DNA of 39,150 nt from Planctomycetota bacterium (GCA_030749235.1 JASMKM010000035.1:1-39150), one strand, 5' to 3'. Positions 8,833 through 16,750 are shown, numbered from the stretch's first letter. Notes: generated from the sequence alone by a model not told the origin. Numbers and translations are program-made.

Positions 8833-8955
8833 ATAAGGTTTTGGTCTGGGATTAATGCGAACTCGTTCGGTGGTCGGGTTTGTCTGTGGTGGTATTGGGT
8901 GGAGAACAACAGTCCAGACAAAGGGCAAAGGGGCCACGCAGGGTGGCGAAAAAAA

Positions 8956-10527
8956 TCAGGGAATCGCAAGCTCTAAACCGTTCAGTTTGGAGATTGGGCG
9001 TTGCGCATCGACCTCAATCATCCATGCGCGCAACAAGCCCTGCATATGCGCGGCAATATCCGGCTTATCCTGCAACAAGTTGTGTTGCTCACCCAGGTCC
9101 GACGCCAAGTCGTACAGCTCCCACTCGGCAGCCTCGTACCAATAGATGATCTTCCAATCACCTTCGCGTAAGGATGTGAAGGGTTCATAGCGATCGCCAT
9201 TCGGACCCCACTTATGTGGGTAATGCCAAGCAAGCGCGCGCTGTTGCGGAACCGATTCCGCGCCTTTCAACAACGGCAGGAAACTCTGTCCATGCGCAGC
9301 AGCGGCATCGATGATGGCGGCGTCGACGCCGGCAAGTTGCAGCAGACTGATATAGAGATCAGTGGACAGCACCGGACTGTGATTCTCGCTATCCGCCTCG
9401 ATCGTCATCCATCCAGGTTGATCACCAGCCCAGGCCACGATCATCGGCACGCGTGTGCCGCCCTCATAACCGGACCCCTTGCCGGACCGCAGCGGCTTGT
9501 TGTGCGTATCCTTGCCGGTTCCTGCAGGGGTGGCGCCGCGCGCATGTGCACTTAACCCGCCGTTGTCGGAGAAGAACACGATCAAGGTGTTGTCGGCGAT
9601 GTCGAGTTGCTCAAGCTTGGACCAGATCCTCCCGAGGCTGTTGTCCATGCCGGCAACCAATCCAGCGTAACGCGCTTCAGCATCATCGAGGCCTTCGGCG
9701 CGGTAGTCGGCGTAATAACGGGGATCCTTGTGGATCGGCGCATGGACTGCGTAGTGCGCCATGTTCATGAAGAAGGGGCGGCCGTCGAGGACGGCGGCCT
9801 CGATTTCCTTTTCAGCTTCAAGGGTGAGGGCTTCGGTCAAGAAAGTCTCTGTTCCGTGATACTCCTCAAGACCAGGCACGCCCCATGGCCCATCCTTTTG
9901 GTTGCCGTAATCTTTCTCGCCGAAGTAACTGCCGGGGCCACCGGCGGCATGTCCTGCCACGTTTCGTTCAAAGCCGAGCAGCAAGGGGTTTGCACCGGGA
10001 GTGGTGCGAGCACCGAAGTGCGCCTTGCCGACATGGATGGTGCGGTAACCGCGCGCGGCCATTATGTTGGTCAGCAGGTATGGGTCCGGGCCCAAGCCAG
10101 CCTTATTCCATGCCGGGTCCGACAGCTCCTCCATGCTGCGCGAAAAATCGCGATCCACATGCAAGGTCCAATCGGTGATGCGTGTGGTGGCCGGATGTTG
10201 ACCGCGCAAGATGCTGGTGCGCGTCGGCGTACAGACTGGACTAGCAGCATAGGCTTGGGTGAACTTCATGCCACGCGAAGCCAGGCGCTCCAGATTGGGT
10301 GTTTGATACTGCTTGTTGAAGCCAGTGGCTTCGCTATGCATTGGCACGCTCAAGTCCTGCCAGCCGAGATCATCCACCAAATACAAGATGATGTTCGGCG
10401 GTGTGGCCGATGCGGTTTTGCCGATGGACCCAGAACAGGAAACGGCTGCGACCGCAACCAGGAGGAATGCGAATCGCAGCCGTGAAAACAACACGTTGCT
10501 TAGGCGAGGCGCTTGATGACGTGCCAA
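8956..10527 (-). CDS. Exported lipoprotein sulfatase (formylglycine-dependent, CxPxR)
   Basis: The 523-residue protein has an N-terminal hydrophobic segment ending in a lipobox-like AAVSC (Cys31), so it is probably a lipoprotein facing the periplasm or cell surface. PPNIILYLVDDLGWQDLS supplies the first metal-binding aspartates. SPVCTPTRTSILRG carries the CxPxR motif (Cys99 to Arg103), whose Cys would be oxidised to formylglycine. VFFSDNGGLS near residue 320 is the other conserved metal site. It hydrolyses sulfate esters, probably on sulfated polysaccharides, and resembles the S1 arylsulfatase family. The annotated ATG overlaps the preceding parvulin gene by 28 bp; a GTG at 10494 is a plausible later start. 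The sulfatase-modifying enzyme is not in the window. Confidence 0.93.
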   Translation of the reverse strand: MARHQAPRLSNVLFSRLRFAFLLVAVAAVSCSGSIGKTASATPPNIILYLVDDLGWQDLSVPMHSEATGFNKQYQTPNLERLASRGMKFTQAYAASPVCTPTRTSILRGQHPATTRITDWTLHVDRDFSRSMEELSDPAWNKAGLGPDPYLLTNIMAARGYRTIHVGKAHFGARTTPGANPLLLGFERNVAGHAAGGPGSYFGEKDYGNQKDGPWGVPGLEEYHGTETFLTEALTLEAEKEIEAAVLDGRPFFMNMAHYAVHAPIHKDPRYYADYRAEGLDDAEARYAGLVAGMDNSLGRIWSKLEQLDIADNTLIVFFSDNGGLSAHARGATPAGTGKDTHNKPLRSGKGSGYEGGTRVPMIVAWAGDQPGWMTIEADSENHSPVLSTDLYISLLQLAGVDAAIIDAAAAHGQSFLPLLKGAESVPQQRALAWHYPHKWGPNGDRYEPFTSLREGDWKIIYWYEAAEWELYDLASDLGEQHNLLQDKPDIAAHMQGLLRAWMIEVDAQRPISKLNGLELAIP

Positions 10528-11045
10528 CCGAATGGCGATTTCTCCTCGTCGAAGTCGGCGATGCCGACTTCACCTTCCGCCAGCGTGAAGCCGACGTCGC
10601 CGAAACCTGGCACCATCGCGGCGCGTGGGTGTGGCGTGGTGGACTGCATCTTCTCAGCCTCGGCCTGAAGCTCGGCGACGAAGGATTCCATTTGCGCTTG
10701 GGCTGCCTCCAGCTCCATGGCACCAGCATCGATGGCCTTCTTCAGCTCTTCCTCTTTGGCGGCGGCGCGACCGTTCAAATCGGAGATGACCTGGCCAAAG
10801 TCGAGGCCCTCGACGCCATTGTTGAGCAGGTGGTAAGTACCTGGCTGCGGGTGATCCTCTGGCGAGGGGTCATCCGAGAACTCGCGCACCAAGGCGTTGA
10901 AGTCCTCGCCGCCGCGGGCGCGCTCCAAAACCTGCGTGGCCAAAGCCTGTGCATCGTCTTTGCTGCGTTCGGCCTGTACAGGGGTTTCCTTGAAGGAGAC
11001 AAGGCAGTGTTGGATGGTAATTTTATCGGGCTCTGGGGCACTCAT
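10500..11045 (-). CDS. Parvulin-type peptidyl-prolyl isomerase with an internal helical insertion
   Basis: The 181-residue cytoplasmic protein has no signal peptide. The first part, IQHCLVSFKETPVQAERSKD and GGEDFNALVREFSDDPS, matches the start of a PPIC-type rotamase domain (residues about 8-65). The end, MVPGFGDVGFTLAEGEVG and KSPFGWHVIKRLA, matches its C-terminal half (about 143-181). Between them lie about 65 residues of charged Glu/Ala/Lys-rich sequence (AAAKEEELKKAIDAGAMELE) that looks like a helical hairpin or coiled coil. Ordinary parvulin domains are about 90 residues with no such insertion. It may catalyse proline isomerisation or act as a chaperone. It lies just upstream of the sulfatase and overlaps it, which suggests co-transcription. 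The family is clear; the insertion's role is unknown. Confidence 0.8.
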   Translation of the reverse strand: MSAPEPDKITIQHCLVSFKETPVQAERSKDDAQALATQVLERARGGEDFNALVREFSDDPSPEDHPQPGTYHLLNNGVEGLDFGQVISDLNGRAAAKEEELKKAIDAGAMELEAAQAQMESFVAELQAEAEKMQSTTPHPRAAMVPGFGDVGFTLAEGEVGIADFDEEKSPFGWHVIKRLA

Positions 11046-11147
11046 GGCGGCAAATTGTACAGTGGCCTGAATCCCTGTGTTTCGCCAATTGGAGGCAGTG
11101 CTGGCTGCATGACTGTGGAGTGGGCAGCTGCCAGGGCAGTAGGCGGC

Positions 11148-12143
11148 CTAGCGCTCGCGGATCAGCACCCACAGGAAGAAGGGGCCGCCGACCAGCGCGG
11201 TCAAGATACCTACCGGCATTTCCGAATGACGACCGAGGATCTCTAGGCTACGCGCGCAGAGGTCGGCGATGACCAGGAAGCCGGAGCCTGCAAGCCAGCA
11301 GGCCGGCAGCAATAGCGCATGACGCATGCCAGTGAAGCCCCGCAGCGCATGCGGCACCAACAGGCCGATGAAGCCAATCGGCCCCGTGTATGCCACGACG
11401 GCAGCCGCAAGCAAGCTAGCGGCGAGCAAGCCATTGCGGCGGATTGCCTTGGCCTGGATGCCGCGCGCTGCAGCCATTTCTGGGTCGAAGGCGAATTGAT
11501 CGAGGGCGTCGGTGCGGCGCAGTAGCAAGACCAAGCCGATGGCCAACCATGGCAGCAGGCTCAGCGGCGTGTTGAAGCCGACCACATCAAGGGATCCCAT
11601 TAACCAACGATCAAGGACAGCCAGCTTGTAAGGGTCTGCCAAGTAGCGGACCAGCATCAAGGCCGCGCCGAACAGGAAGTTGAGCGTGACCCCGGCGAGG
11701 ATGATGCCGTCGGAACGGTGGCTGCGGCGCGCCACACTGAGAACAAGGAAGGTGGCACCTAGGGCAAACAGCAGGGCGGCGAAGCGCGGCAGCACCAAGA
11801 GCCCGGCCACCGAAGGGAAGGCAAGACATAAGAAGGCACCGAAAGTGCCGGCGGTGGAGACGCCGAGCGTATAGGGAGTGGCCAGACTATTGCGCAACAG
11901 GGTTTGCATGGCAGCACCAGCCACTGCCAGTGCACCGCCGGACAACCATGCGAGCAGTACGCGCGGCAGGCGCAGGTCGAGGATGCGCGTATCGCTAGAC
12001 CAGTTGACGCGGTCGCCTCCGACCCATTCTCTGAGGGCGGTACCCATGGCGATCGGCTCCGCACCCAAGAAGGGGGCGACGAAGCCACAGCCCAATGAGA
12101 AGGCGGTCAGCCAGAACAACAACAGGCGCGGGCGTGGAGTCAC
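11148..12143 (-). CDS. FecCD/BtuC-type ABC transporter permease
   Basis: The 331-residue protein is almost wholly hydrophobic with about nine or ten membrane segments. It carries FecCD-family signatures: RILDLRLPRVLLAWLSGGAL, AVAGAAMQTLLRNSLATPYTLG, and GPIGFIGLLVPHALRGFTG near the C-terminus (the coupling-helix region contacting the ATPase). It should form the membrane channel for a type II importer for vitamin B12, heme, iron-siderophore or, in some BtuC-like systems, molybdate/tungstate. The start overlaps the stop of the ATPase gene (ATGA-type), so the two are co-translated. The only binding-protein gene nearby is at 14681-15559, separated by two unrelated plus-strand genes. Substrate cannot be read from the permease. 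Confidence 0.92.
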   Translation of the reverse strand: MTPRPRLLLFWLTAFSLGCGFVAPFLGAEPIAMGTALREWVGGDRVNWSSDTRILDLRLPRVLLAWLSGGALAVAGAAMQTLLRNSLATPYTLGVSTAGTFGAFLCLAFPSVAGLLVLPRFAALLFALGATFLVLSVARRSHRSDGIILAGVTLNFLFGAALMLVRYLADPYKLAVLDRWLMGSLDVVGFNTPLSLLPWLAIGLVLLLRRTDALDQFAFDPEMAAARGIQAKAIRRNGLLAASLLAAAVVAYTGPIGFIGLLVPHALRGFTGMRHALLLPACWLAGSGFLVIADLCARSLEILGRHSEMPVGILTALVGGPFFLWVLIRER

Positions 12144-12928
12144 TTCGGGACCACCACGGGGCGACCGTCAGGATGCTGAAGGAGGGCGAAGTGGTCGCCA
12201 AAAACAGCGAACAGAATCTCTTGGGTGAGCAGTTCCGCCGGTGGCCCGCTGGCCAGGATGCGCTTTTGGTGGAGCACGGTCAACCGATCAGCGAAGCCAA
12301 CCGCCAAGTTCCAGTCGTGGGTCACGCAGCAGACACCGAGGCCCTCACCAGCCAAATGGTGCAGCAAGCCGAACAACTCTGATTGGTGCTGCAGGTCGAG
12401 CATGGCCGCGGGCTCATCGAGCAGCAGATAACGCGGCTGCTGGGCCAACACGCTGGCGATAAGCACCCGACGTCGTTCGCCGCCGGAGAGCTCATCGAGC
12501 CGTCGGTCACGCAAGGCCAAGGCGTCGACTTGGTCGAGGGCCTGGTCCACGGCGCGGGCAGCTGCACCGATCAATCCATGATCAAACCAATGTCCCAGGC
12601 CGGCCACGCGAGCGCCCAGGGCCACGGTTTCCGCCACGCTGTAAGTGAAGGCGGGGGAGACCTCCTGCGGCAGGAAGCCGATGTGGCGGGCACGCTCGGC
12701 CAGCGCCAACTCGCGCAGATCGCCTCCATCCAGGGAGACCTTTCCGCGCAGTGGGGCGAGCAGGCCAGCCATCGAACGGAGCAAGGTGCTCTTTCCTGCC
12801 CCGTTGGCGCCGACAATCATGTCGAAACGGCCGGCTTCCAGGCAGAAATCCACCCCATCCAAGACTGGCGGGTCCGAGGCGGTCCCGAAAGTCACGGACA
12901 GGGAGTGGGTGGTGAGGCTCACGGCCAA
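12140..12928 (-). CDS. ABC transporter ATP-binding protein, BtuD/FhuC type
   Basis: The 262-residue ATPase has Walker A GANGAGKST (residues about 40-48), a Q-loop in GFLPQEVSPAF, the signature LDELSGGERRRV (about 145-154), Walker B YLLLDEPAAMLDLQ (about 167-180) and the switch His in GVCCVTHDWNLA. This layout is standard for ATPases of FecCD importers. It hydrolyses ATP to drive uptake with the permease encoded immediately downstream (4-bp overlap). The pair is divergent from gmhA, with about 87 bp between the two starts. No riboswitch fits in that short gap. Substrate, whether corrinoid, iron chelate or oxyanion, is open. Confidence 0.93.
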   Translation of the reverse strand: MAVSLTTHSLSVTFGTASDPPVLDGVDFCLEAGRFDMIVGANGAGKSTLLRSMAGLLAPLRGKVSLDGGDLRELALAERARHIGFLPQEVSPAFTYSVAETVALGARVAGLGHWFDHGLIGAAARAVDQALDQVDALALRDRRLDELSGGERRRVLIASVLAQQPRYLLLDEPAAMLDLQHQSELFGLLHHLAGEGLGVCCVTHDWNLAVGFADRLTVLHQKRILASGPPAELLTQEILFAVFGDHFALLQHPDGRPVVVPK

Positions 12929-12998
12929 ATGCTAACAATCGCGCCCAACCAGGCGTTGAGAGGCTCCTGGGGGAGGATCGGCTAGATACTCGGAAGGC

Positions 12999-13007
12999 TG
13001 CTAGAAT
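12999..13007 (+). promoter_or_regulatory. Possible extended -10 giving a nearly leaderless gmhA mRNA
   Basis: TGCTAGAAT before gmhA reads as an extended -10 (TG-n-TAGAAT). It ends only 8 bp upstream of the ATG at 13016, so transcription would start next to the start codon. No convincing -35 or Shine-Dalgarno is visible. This is a pattern match only. Confidence 0.25.
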
Positions 13008-13015
13008 CCCGCACC

Positions 13016-13594
13016 ATGACGTCCGAGACCGACGCCAAATTGCATCAGCGCCTGAAGGAGGCGCAGAAGACATACCAGGCCCTTGGAGACTCCTTTGTGG
13101 AGCATGTTCAGCAGGCCGCCAACCTCGCGATTGACGCGTTGCGTGGTGAAGGTGGGGTGTATTTGGCGGGAAACGGTGGCAGCGCGGCCGACGCCCAACA
13201 TTGGGCTGCCGAGCTAGTTGGGCGTTACCTACTGGAGCGTGACCCACTAAACGTGCATGCGCTCACGGTGAATTCAAGTACTTACACGGCGCTGGTGAAT
13301 GATTACCCCGCTGATGAGGTCTTTGAGCGTCAAGTCCGCGCCCATGTGCGCACAGGAGATGTCTTCATCGCCATCTCCACCAGCGGCAACAGCGAGAACA
13401 TTTTGCGTGCCGTTGCTGCCGCCCGCCGTCAGGGTGCCAAGATTATTGGCGTCACTGGCAAGGATGGCGGCAAACTTCGTTTCCTCTGCGACGTCGCCTT
13501 TGTTGCCCCCAGCAACGACACCCCGCGCATCCAAGAGGCACATTTGCTCTTCGGACACTGCTTCTGCGAACTCGTGGAGGCAGCATTCGCATAA
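13016..13594 (+). CDS. gmhA: SIS-domain phosphoheptose isomerase, GmhA/DiaA family
   Basis: The 192-residue protein is a full-length SIS domain. GGVYLAGNGGSAADAQHWAAELVGR (residues about 43-67) carries the GNGGSAxDA sugar-phosphate loop of GmhA. VFIAISTSGNSENILRAV is the second SIS motif, and the C-terminal IQEAHLLFGHCFCELVE supplies the conserved metal or active-site His/Gln positions (Q and H of QExHLxxxH). It should isomerise sedoheptulose 7-phosphate to D-glycero-D-manno-heptose 7-phosphate, the first step to ADP- or GDP-heptose for surface glycans. DiaA-like regulators share the fold, but the intact catalytic pattern favours the enzyme. It stands alone on the plus strand; no other heptose gene is in the window. 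Confidence 0.85.
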   Translation: MTSETDAKLHQRLKEAQKTYQALGDSFVEHVQQAANLAIDALRGEGGVYLAGNGGSAADAQHWAAELVGRYLLERDPLNVHALTVNSSTYTALVNDYPADEVFERQVRAHVRTGDVFIAISTSGNSENILRAVAAARRQGAKIIGVTGKDGGKLRFLCDVAFVAPSNDTPRIQEAHLLFGHCFCELVEAAFA

Positions 13595-13761
13595 CAGTTT
13601 CTGTGTCAGCCTAGAACAGGACTCAGCTTTTTCCCCTCGCACCGCCATTTGCGGGGTAAACTTAACTGTCGCTCACCAAACAAGACCCCTGCAGGCTATT
13701 ACAGCACAAGGGTTTAGGTCGCTTTCCTTTGGTCTAGCTAACATCCCACACGATTGCATCG

Positions 13762-14628
13762 ATGGTCCAAAAAACTCTTAATCGAATTTTTCTAGTCATT
13801 TCGCTCGGCTTGCTGGCCTCCTGCGGTGGCGGAGGCCTTACTTCAACCAGCGGTAGTGCCGGTGCTGGCGCTGGCGACGGCGGCAACAACAATGGTGGCG
13901 GCACGCAGTTTGCCCTCGCTGACCTCGACGGCAACTGGTCCGGCGAGCTCCGGCCTTTCCTGGAAACCCGCGGTGATCGCAATCTCATTCTGCAAATGCT
14001 TGGTGGTAACCTTCTCGAGGCCTCTGAAGGTGGTGGCGGAGACTGGCGGCCAGGCACGGCCACCCTGGATGTCATTTTCACGGCAGACGGATTCCTGGAT
14101 CTGACCTTGGCCAGCACCGAGTCCGGTGTCCTGCACCTGGAAGGCGCGATGAACCTGGCACGGAATACCATCAACGGAACCTTCACCCGTAACGAACCAG
14201 AGCGTTCCACCTACGAGGGCACGTTTGAGCTGCGCCTGTCCGATGGCATCACCACCTTTAACAGCGCCTTGCTCGCCGGTGAGTGGAGTGGTGAGGCCAT
14301 GAACGCCTCGGACCGCTTCCGTCTGTCCCAGTTGGAAATCGACATCGACGGCAACCTCATCCAGGCGGCCCTGACCAAGCCATCCAGCTCGGAAATCGTG
14401 CACCACTACACCACGGATGGCTTCGGTGGCATGACCAACGAGAACGTCTTTATCTTCGGCAACGAGAACATCGGCCTGCTTCAGGGGGTTGTCCTCTATG
14501 CCACCGACGGCTCCACCCTGACCTTCAGCTACCTGTTGATCAACGACCAAGGCACATTGATGAGTGGCCCAGGTGAGGACTCGGTACTTGGCTCTGGCCA
14601 CGTGGAACTGAGTCGTCCAGCCGAATAA
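13762..14628 (+). CDS. Hypothetical lipoprotein with Gly/Asn-rich linker
   Basis: I do not recognise the family. The 288-residue product starts with a signal peptide ending in a lipobox, LGLLASC (Cys21). A flexible Gly/Ser/Asn linker follows (GGGGLTSTSGSAGAG, DGGNNNGGG). The rest looks beta-rich, with two similar halves each beginning LDGNWSGELRPF or LAGEWSGEAMNASDRF. The repeated WSGE element suggests a duplicated lipocalin-like or beta-barrel unit, as is common in planctomycete lipoproteins of unknown role. The start ATG at 13762 gives a clean signal peptide. A strong terminator follows the stop. It probably sits in a membrane facing the periplasm. Confidence 0.75.
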   Translation: MVQKTLNRIFLVISLGLLASCGGGGLTSTSGSAGAGAGDGGNNNGGGTQFALADLDGNWSGELRPFLETRGDRNLILQMLGGNLLEASEGGGGDWRPGTATLDVIFTADGFLDLTLASTESGVLHLEGAMNLARNTINGTFTRNEPERSTYEGTFELRLSDGITTFNSALLAGEWSGEAMNASDRFRLSQLEIDIDGNLIQAALTKPSSSEIVHHYTTDGFGGMTNENVFIFGNENIGLLQGVVLYATDGSTLTFSYLLINDQGTLMSGPGEDSVLGSGHVELSRPAE

Positions 14629-14647
14629 ACCAAGGCACCCCTTGCTG

Positions 14648-14682
14648 AAGGGCCTCTACCGAAAGGTAAGGGGCCCTTTTTT
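14648..14682 (+). terminator. Rho-independent terminator after the lipoprotein gene
   Basis: AAGGGCC at 14648-14654 pairs with GGCCCTT at 14672-14678. An inner CTACC/GGTAAG helix is closed by a GAAA tetraloop, and the stem runs into TTTTTT. It lies 20 bp after the stop of the lipoprotein gene. The converging binding-protein gene ends at 14681, so the T-tract touches that gene's stop codon. Confidence 0.85.
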
Positions 14683-15559
14683 ATTGGCGCAGCGCTGCGG
14701 CGATTGCTTGGGCGGTGCCCAACATCGATGGCCCTGGCATCAAGGCGTCCTTCTCGGTGATGGTCCGCACACGACCATCACGCACTGCTGGCATTTCCGG
14801 GAAGGCAGCTCGCCAGATATCCACTGCTTCTCTGCCGCTGGAATTGGCATCGAATTCGAGGATGACTTCGGGGGCGGCGCGAATCAGGCTTTCCTCGTTG
14901 AGGTCGAAATAGTCGCGGTCGTTGTCGGTGAAGACGTTCTGTCCACCAGCGGCAACCAGCAGCTCATCGAGGAAGCTGGCTGGTCCGGCAACGACGAGGT
15001 TGGAGGCCTCATCGGTGCGGCGCGAAACCACCAGGAGCACCCGTGGAGGAGTGGCGGTGCCATCGCTTCGTGCAGTCAGGGCGGCAAGGCCTTGGGTCAT
15101 ACGCTCTAGTTGAGCCGGCAGCCGTTTCCCGGCGCCGAAGCGGTGCGCCAGCCACTCCATCTCGTTGCGCCAATCGGCCAGCGTGTCGGTTGAGAAGGAG
15201 CGGAATTCGATGCCACTTGCAGCGCAATATTCCTCCAGCGACTTGGCCTGGCCTTGGATTAGGACCAGGTCCGGATTGAGTGCGGTGATGCGTTCGATAT
15301 TGGGGTCGAACAGGCCGCCAACGCGGGGCAAGGACTTAGCGGCTTTAAGGGTGTTGTAATCGGAAACGGCGACCACATGGTCGCCGGCGCCGAGCGCGAA
15401 GAGGTTGGCGGCAGTGGCTGGACCGATTACGACTGCGCGTTTTGGAATTCCCTCAAAAACGTGCGTTGTCGAAGGCGGCTCTGATTCGGAACATGCCGCG
15501 AGCATGAACGCGAAAATGCCCAGAAACAGGGCCGTGAAGGAGGCGCGGTGGTTTGCCAC
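14681..15559 (-). CDS. BtuF-like ABC transporter substrate-binding lipoprotein
   Basis: The ORF track begins at 15856, but that extension is antisense to the NuoF-like gene and lacks a signal peptide. The GTG at 15559 (VANHRASFTALFLGIFAF) gives a proper signal with lipobox MLAAC (Cys23) and 292 residues. The mature part is a Peripla_BP_2 fold: PKRAVVIGPATAANLFALGAGDHVV, then PRVGGLFDPNIERITALNPDLVL, a long backbone helix, and the C-terminal SLIRAAPEVILEF and PSMLGTAQAIAAAL. It should capture a chelate, corrinoid or oxyanion for a FecCD-type importer, most simply the one encoded at 11148-12928. It starts back-to-back with the formate dehydrogenase operon, with only about 18 bp between starts. 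Confidence 0.85.
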   Translation of the reverse strand: MANHRASFTALFLGIFAFMLAACSESEPPSTTHVFEGIPKRAVVIGPATAANLFALGAGDHVVAVSDYNTLKAAKSLPRVGGLFDPNIERITALNPDLVLIQGQAKSLEEYCAASGIEFRSFSTDTLADWRNEMEWLAHRFGAGKRLPAQLERMTQGLAALTARSDGTATPPRVLLVVSRRTDEASNLVVAGPASFLDELLVAAGGQNVFTDNDRDYFDLNEESLIRAAPEVILEFDANSSGREAVDIWRAAFPEMPAVRDGRVRTITEKDALMPGPSMLGTAQAIAAALRQ

Positions 15560-15577
15560 CCCGCTATTATGAGGCCG

Positions 15578-16750
15578 ATGGACATTCAGCGCCTCAAAGG
15601 GTTGCGCGGTTGCGGTGGTGCCGGTTTTCCGGTGCACATCAAATGGCAAGCCGTCGCCGATGAAGCCACCTTGGAGGGTGGCAAGGTCATCGTTTGCAAC
15701 GCTGACGAAGGCGAGCCCGGCACCTTGAAGGATGGCTGGTTGTTGAACGAACAACCACGTCGGGTCCTGCTGGGCATGCAGCGTGCTGCGGCAATGGTTG
15801 GCGCGGTGCGGGCTTATGTTTATCTGCGCCCGGAATATACCGAGCAGTTGCGCCACCTGCAGGGGGCCATCAGCAATCTGGTCGAGGACGGATTCCTGAG
15901 TCCAGGCTCAGGTGCGATGTGGAACGGCGCCGGTTTCCCCGGTCGCGAGGTGCATCGTCCAGACTATCCCTTGCCGCCCGCAGCCATGCCGCAGATCGCA
16001 CCAGCGGCGGCAACCGGCTTGCCGTTGCGCCTTGACATTGTGCTCGGCGGGGGTGCTTACATCTGTGGCGAAGAGACGGCCTTACTCGAAAGCATGGAGG
16101 GCAGGCGCCCGCAGCCGCGCCACAAGCCGCCCTATCCCACCCAAAGCGGATTGTGGGGCCTGCCCACCTTAATGAACAACGTCGAGACTTTTTGGTGGGC
16201 CGAACGCATCCTGTCGGGAGAGGTCGACACACCAGGTTCGCATCGACTCTATTCGCTATCTGGCGACGTGGAGCGTCCAGGCGTCTATGAGGCGCCGGTC
16301 GGCATTACCGCCAGCGACCTGATTAGCCAATTCGGTGGCGGCGTGGTCAATCGCGAGCAGATCTCCTGTTGGATCCCAGGTGGTGCGGCTTCCGGGGTGT
16401 TGCCGCCGAGTTGCCTGGATACCGAACTTTCGCCGGAAGGCCTAAAGGAGGTCGGCACTTCCTTGGGTACGGCGGGCGTGGTGGTCTATGCCAAGCCCAC
16501 CCAGCCGGTGGAGGTTGCCGCCGAAATCATGCAGTTCTTTGCCGATGAATCCTGTTCGCAATGCACGCCATGTCGCCTCGGCAACCGCGCCTTCTCCGAT
16601 TGGATTAGCGGTGTGCACGATTGGCCGGAGTCGGCGGTTACCGAACGCTGGCTCGAGGCGATGGAGCTCGGTTCCATCTGCGGCCTGGGGTTCACTGCAC
16701 CTTTGGTGGTGCGACAAATGCAGCGTTGGTTCAGTGAGGCGGTAGTCTGA
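15578..16750 (+). CDS. NuoF-like NAD(H)/FMN-binding subunit of formate dehydrogenase
   Basis: The chosen ATG at 15578 (MDIQRLKGLRGCGGAGFP) has GAGG close upstream; ATGs at 15569 and 15548 are alternatives. The 390-residue protein carries the FMN/NAD glycine-rich loop LRGCGGAGFPVHIKW, the core VCNADEGEPGTLKDGWLL, GGGAYICGEETALLESMEGRRPQ, and the C-terminal SLBB and [4Fe-4S] ligands ESCSQCTPCRLG plus SICGLGF. It would pass electrons from the catalytic subunit to NAD+. Unlike FdsB or HoxF, which bear an N-terminal NuoE or thioredoxin-like [2Fe-2S] domain, this one begins directly with the NuoF core, and no NuoE-like gene is adjacent. Its stop overlaps the start of the next gene by 1 bp. Confidence 0.9.
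   Translation: MDIQRLKGLRGCGGAGFPVHIKWQAVADEATLEGGKVIVCNADEGEPGTLKDGWLLNEQPRRVLLGMQRAAAMVGAVRAYVYLRPEYTEQLRHLQGAISNLVEDGFLSPGSGAMWNGAGFPGREVHRPDYPLPPAAMPQIAPAAATGLPLRLDIVLGGGAYICGEETALLESMEGRRPQPRHKPPYPTQSGLWGLPTLMNNVETFWWAERILSGEVDTPGSHRLYSLSGDVERPGVYEAPVGITASDLISQFGGGVVNREQISCWIPGGAASGVLPPSCLDTELSPEGLKEVGTSLGTAGVVVYAKPTQPVEVAAEIMQFFADESCSQCTPCRLGNRAFSDWISGVHDWPESAVTERWLEAMELGSICGLGFTAPLVVRQMQRWFSEAVV

Noticed and set aside
8931-8955. Hairpin GCCAC/GTGGC near a run of A after the PhoU-like gene
   Set aside because: The 5-bp stem is followed by A, not T, on the plus strand, and on the minus strand the T-run lies before the stem, so it is not a terminator.
9607-10485. 292-aa plus-strand ORF antisense to the sulfatase
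   Set aside because: The sulfatase frame contains catalytic motifs and the antisense product shows none.
10401-11246. 281-aa plus-strand ORF
   Set aside because: It runs antisense across the sulfatase, the parvulin and the btuC-like gene, all well supported.
12929-13015. Cobalamin riboswitch upstream of the BtuD/BtuC genes
   Set aside because: The gap is only 87 bp and shows no B12-box-like sequence; a cobalamin riboswitch needs about 200 nt.
13595-13761. Possible terminator or leader after gmhA (CCCCTCGCA/TGCGGGG)
   Set aside because: The stem has a bulge and no T-tract; nothing else recognisable lies in this 167-bp gap.
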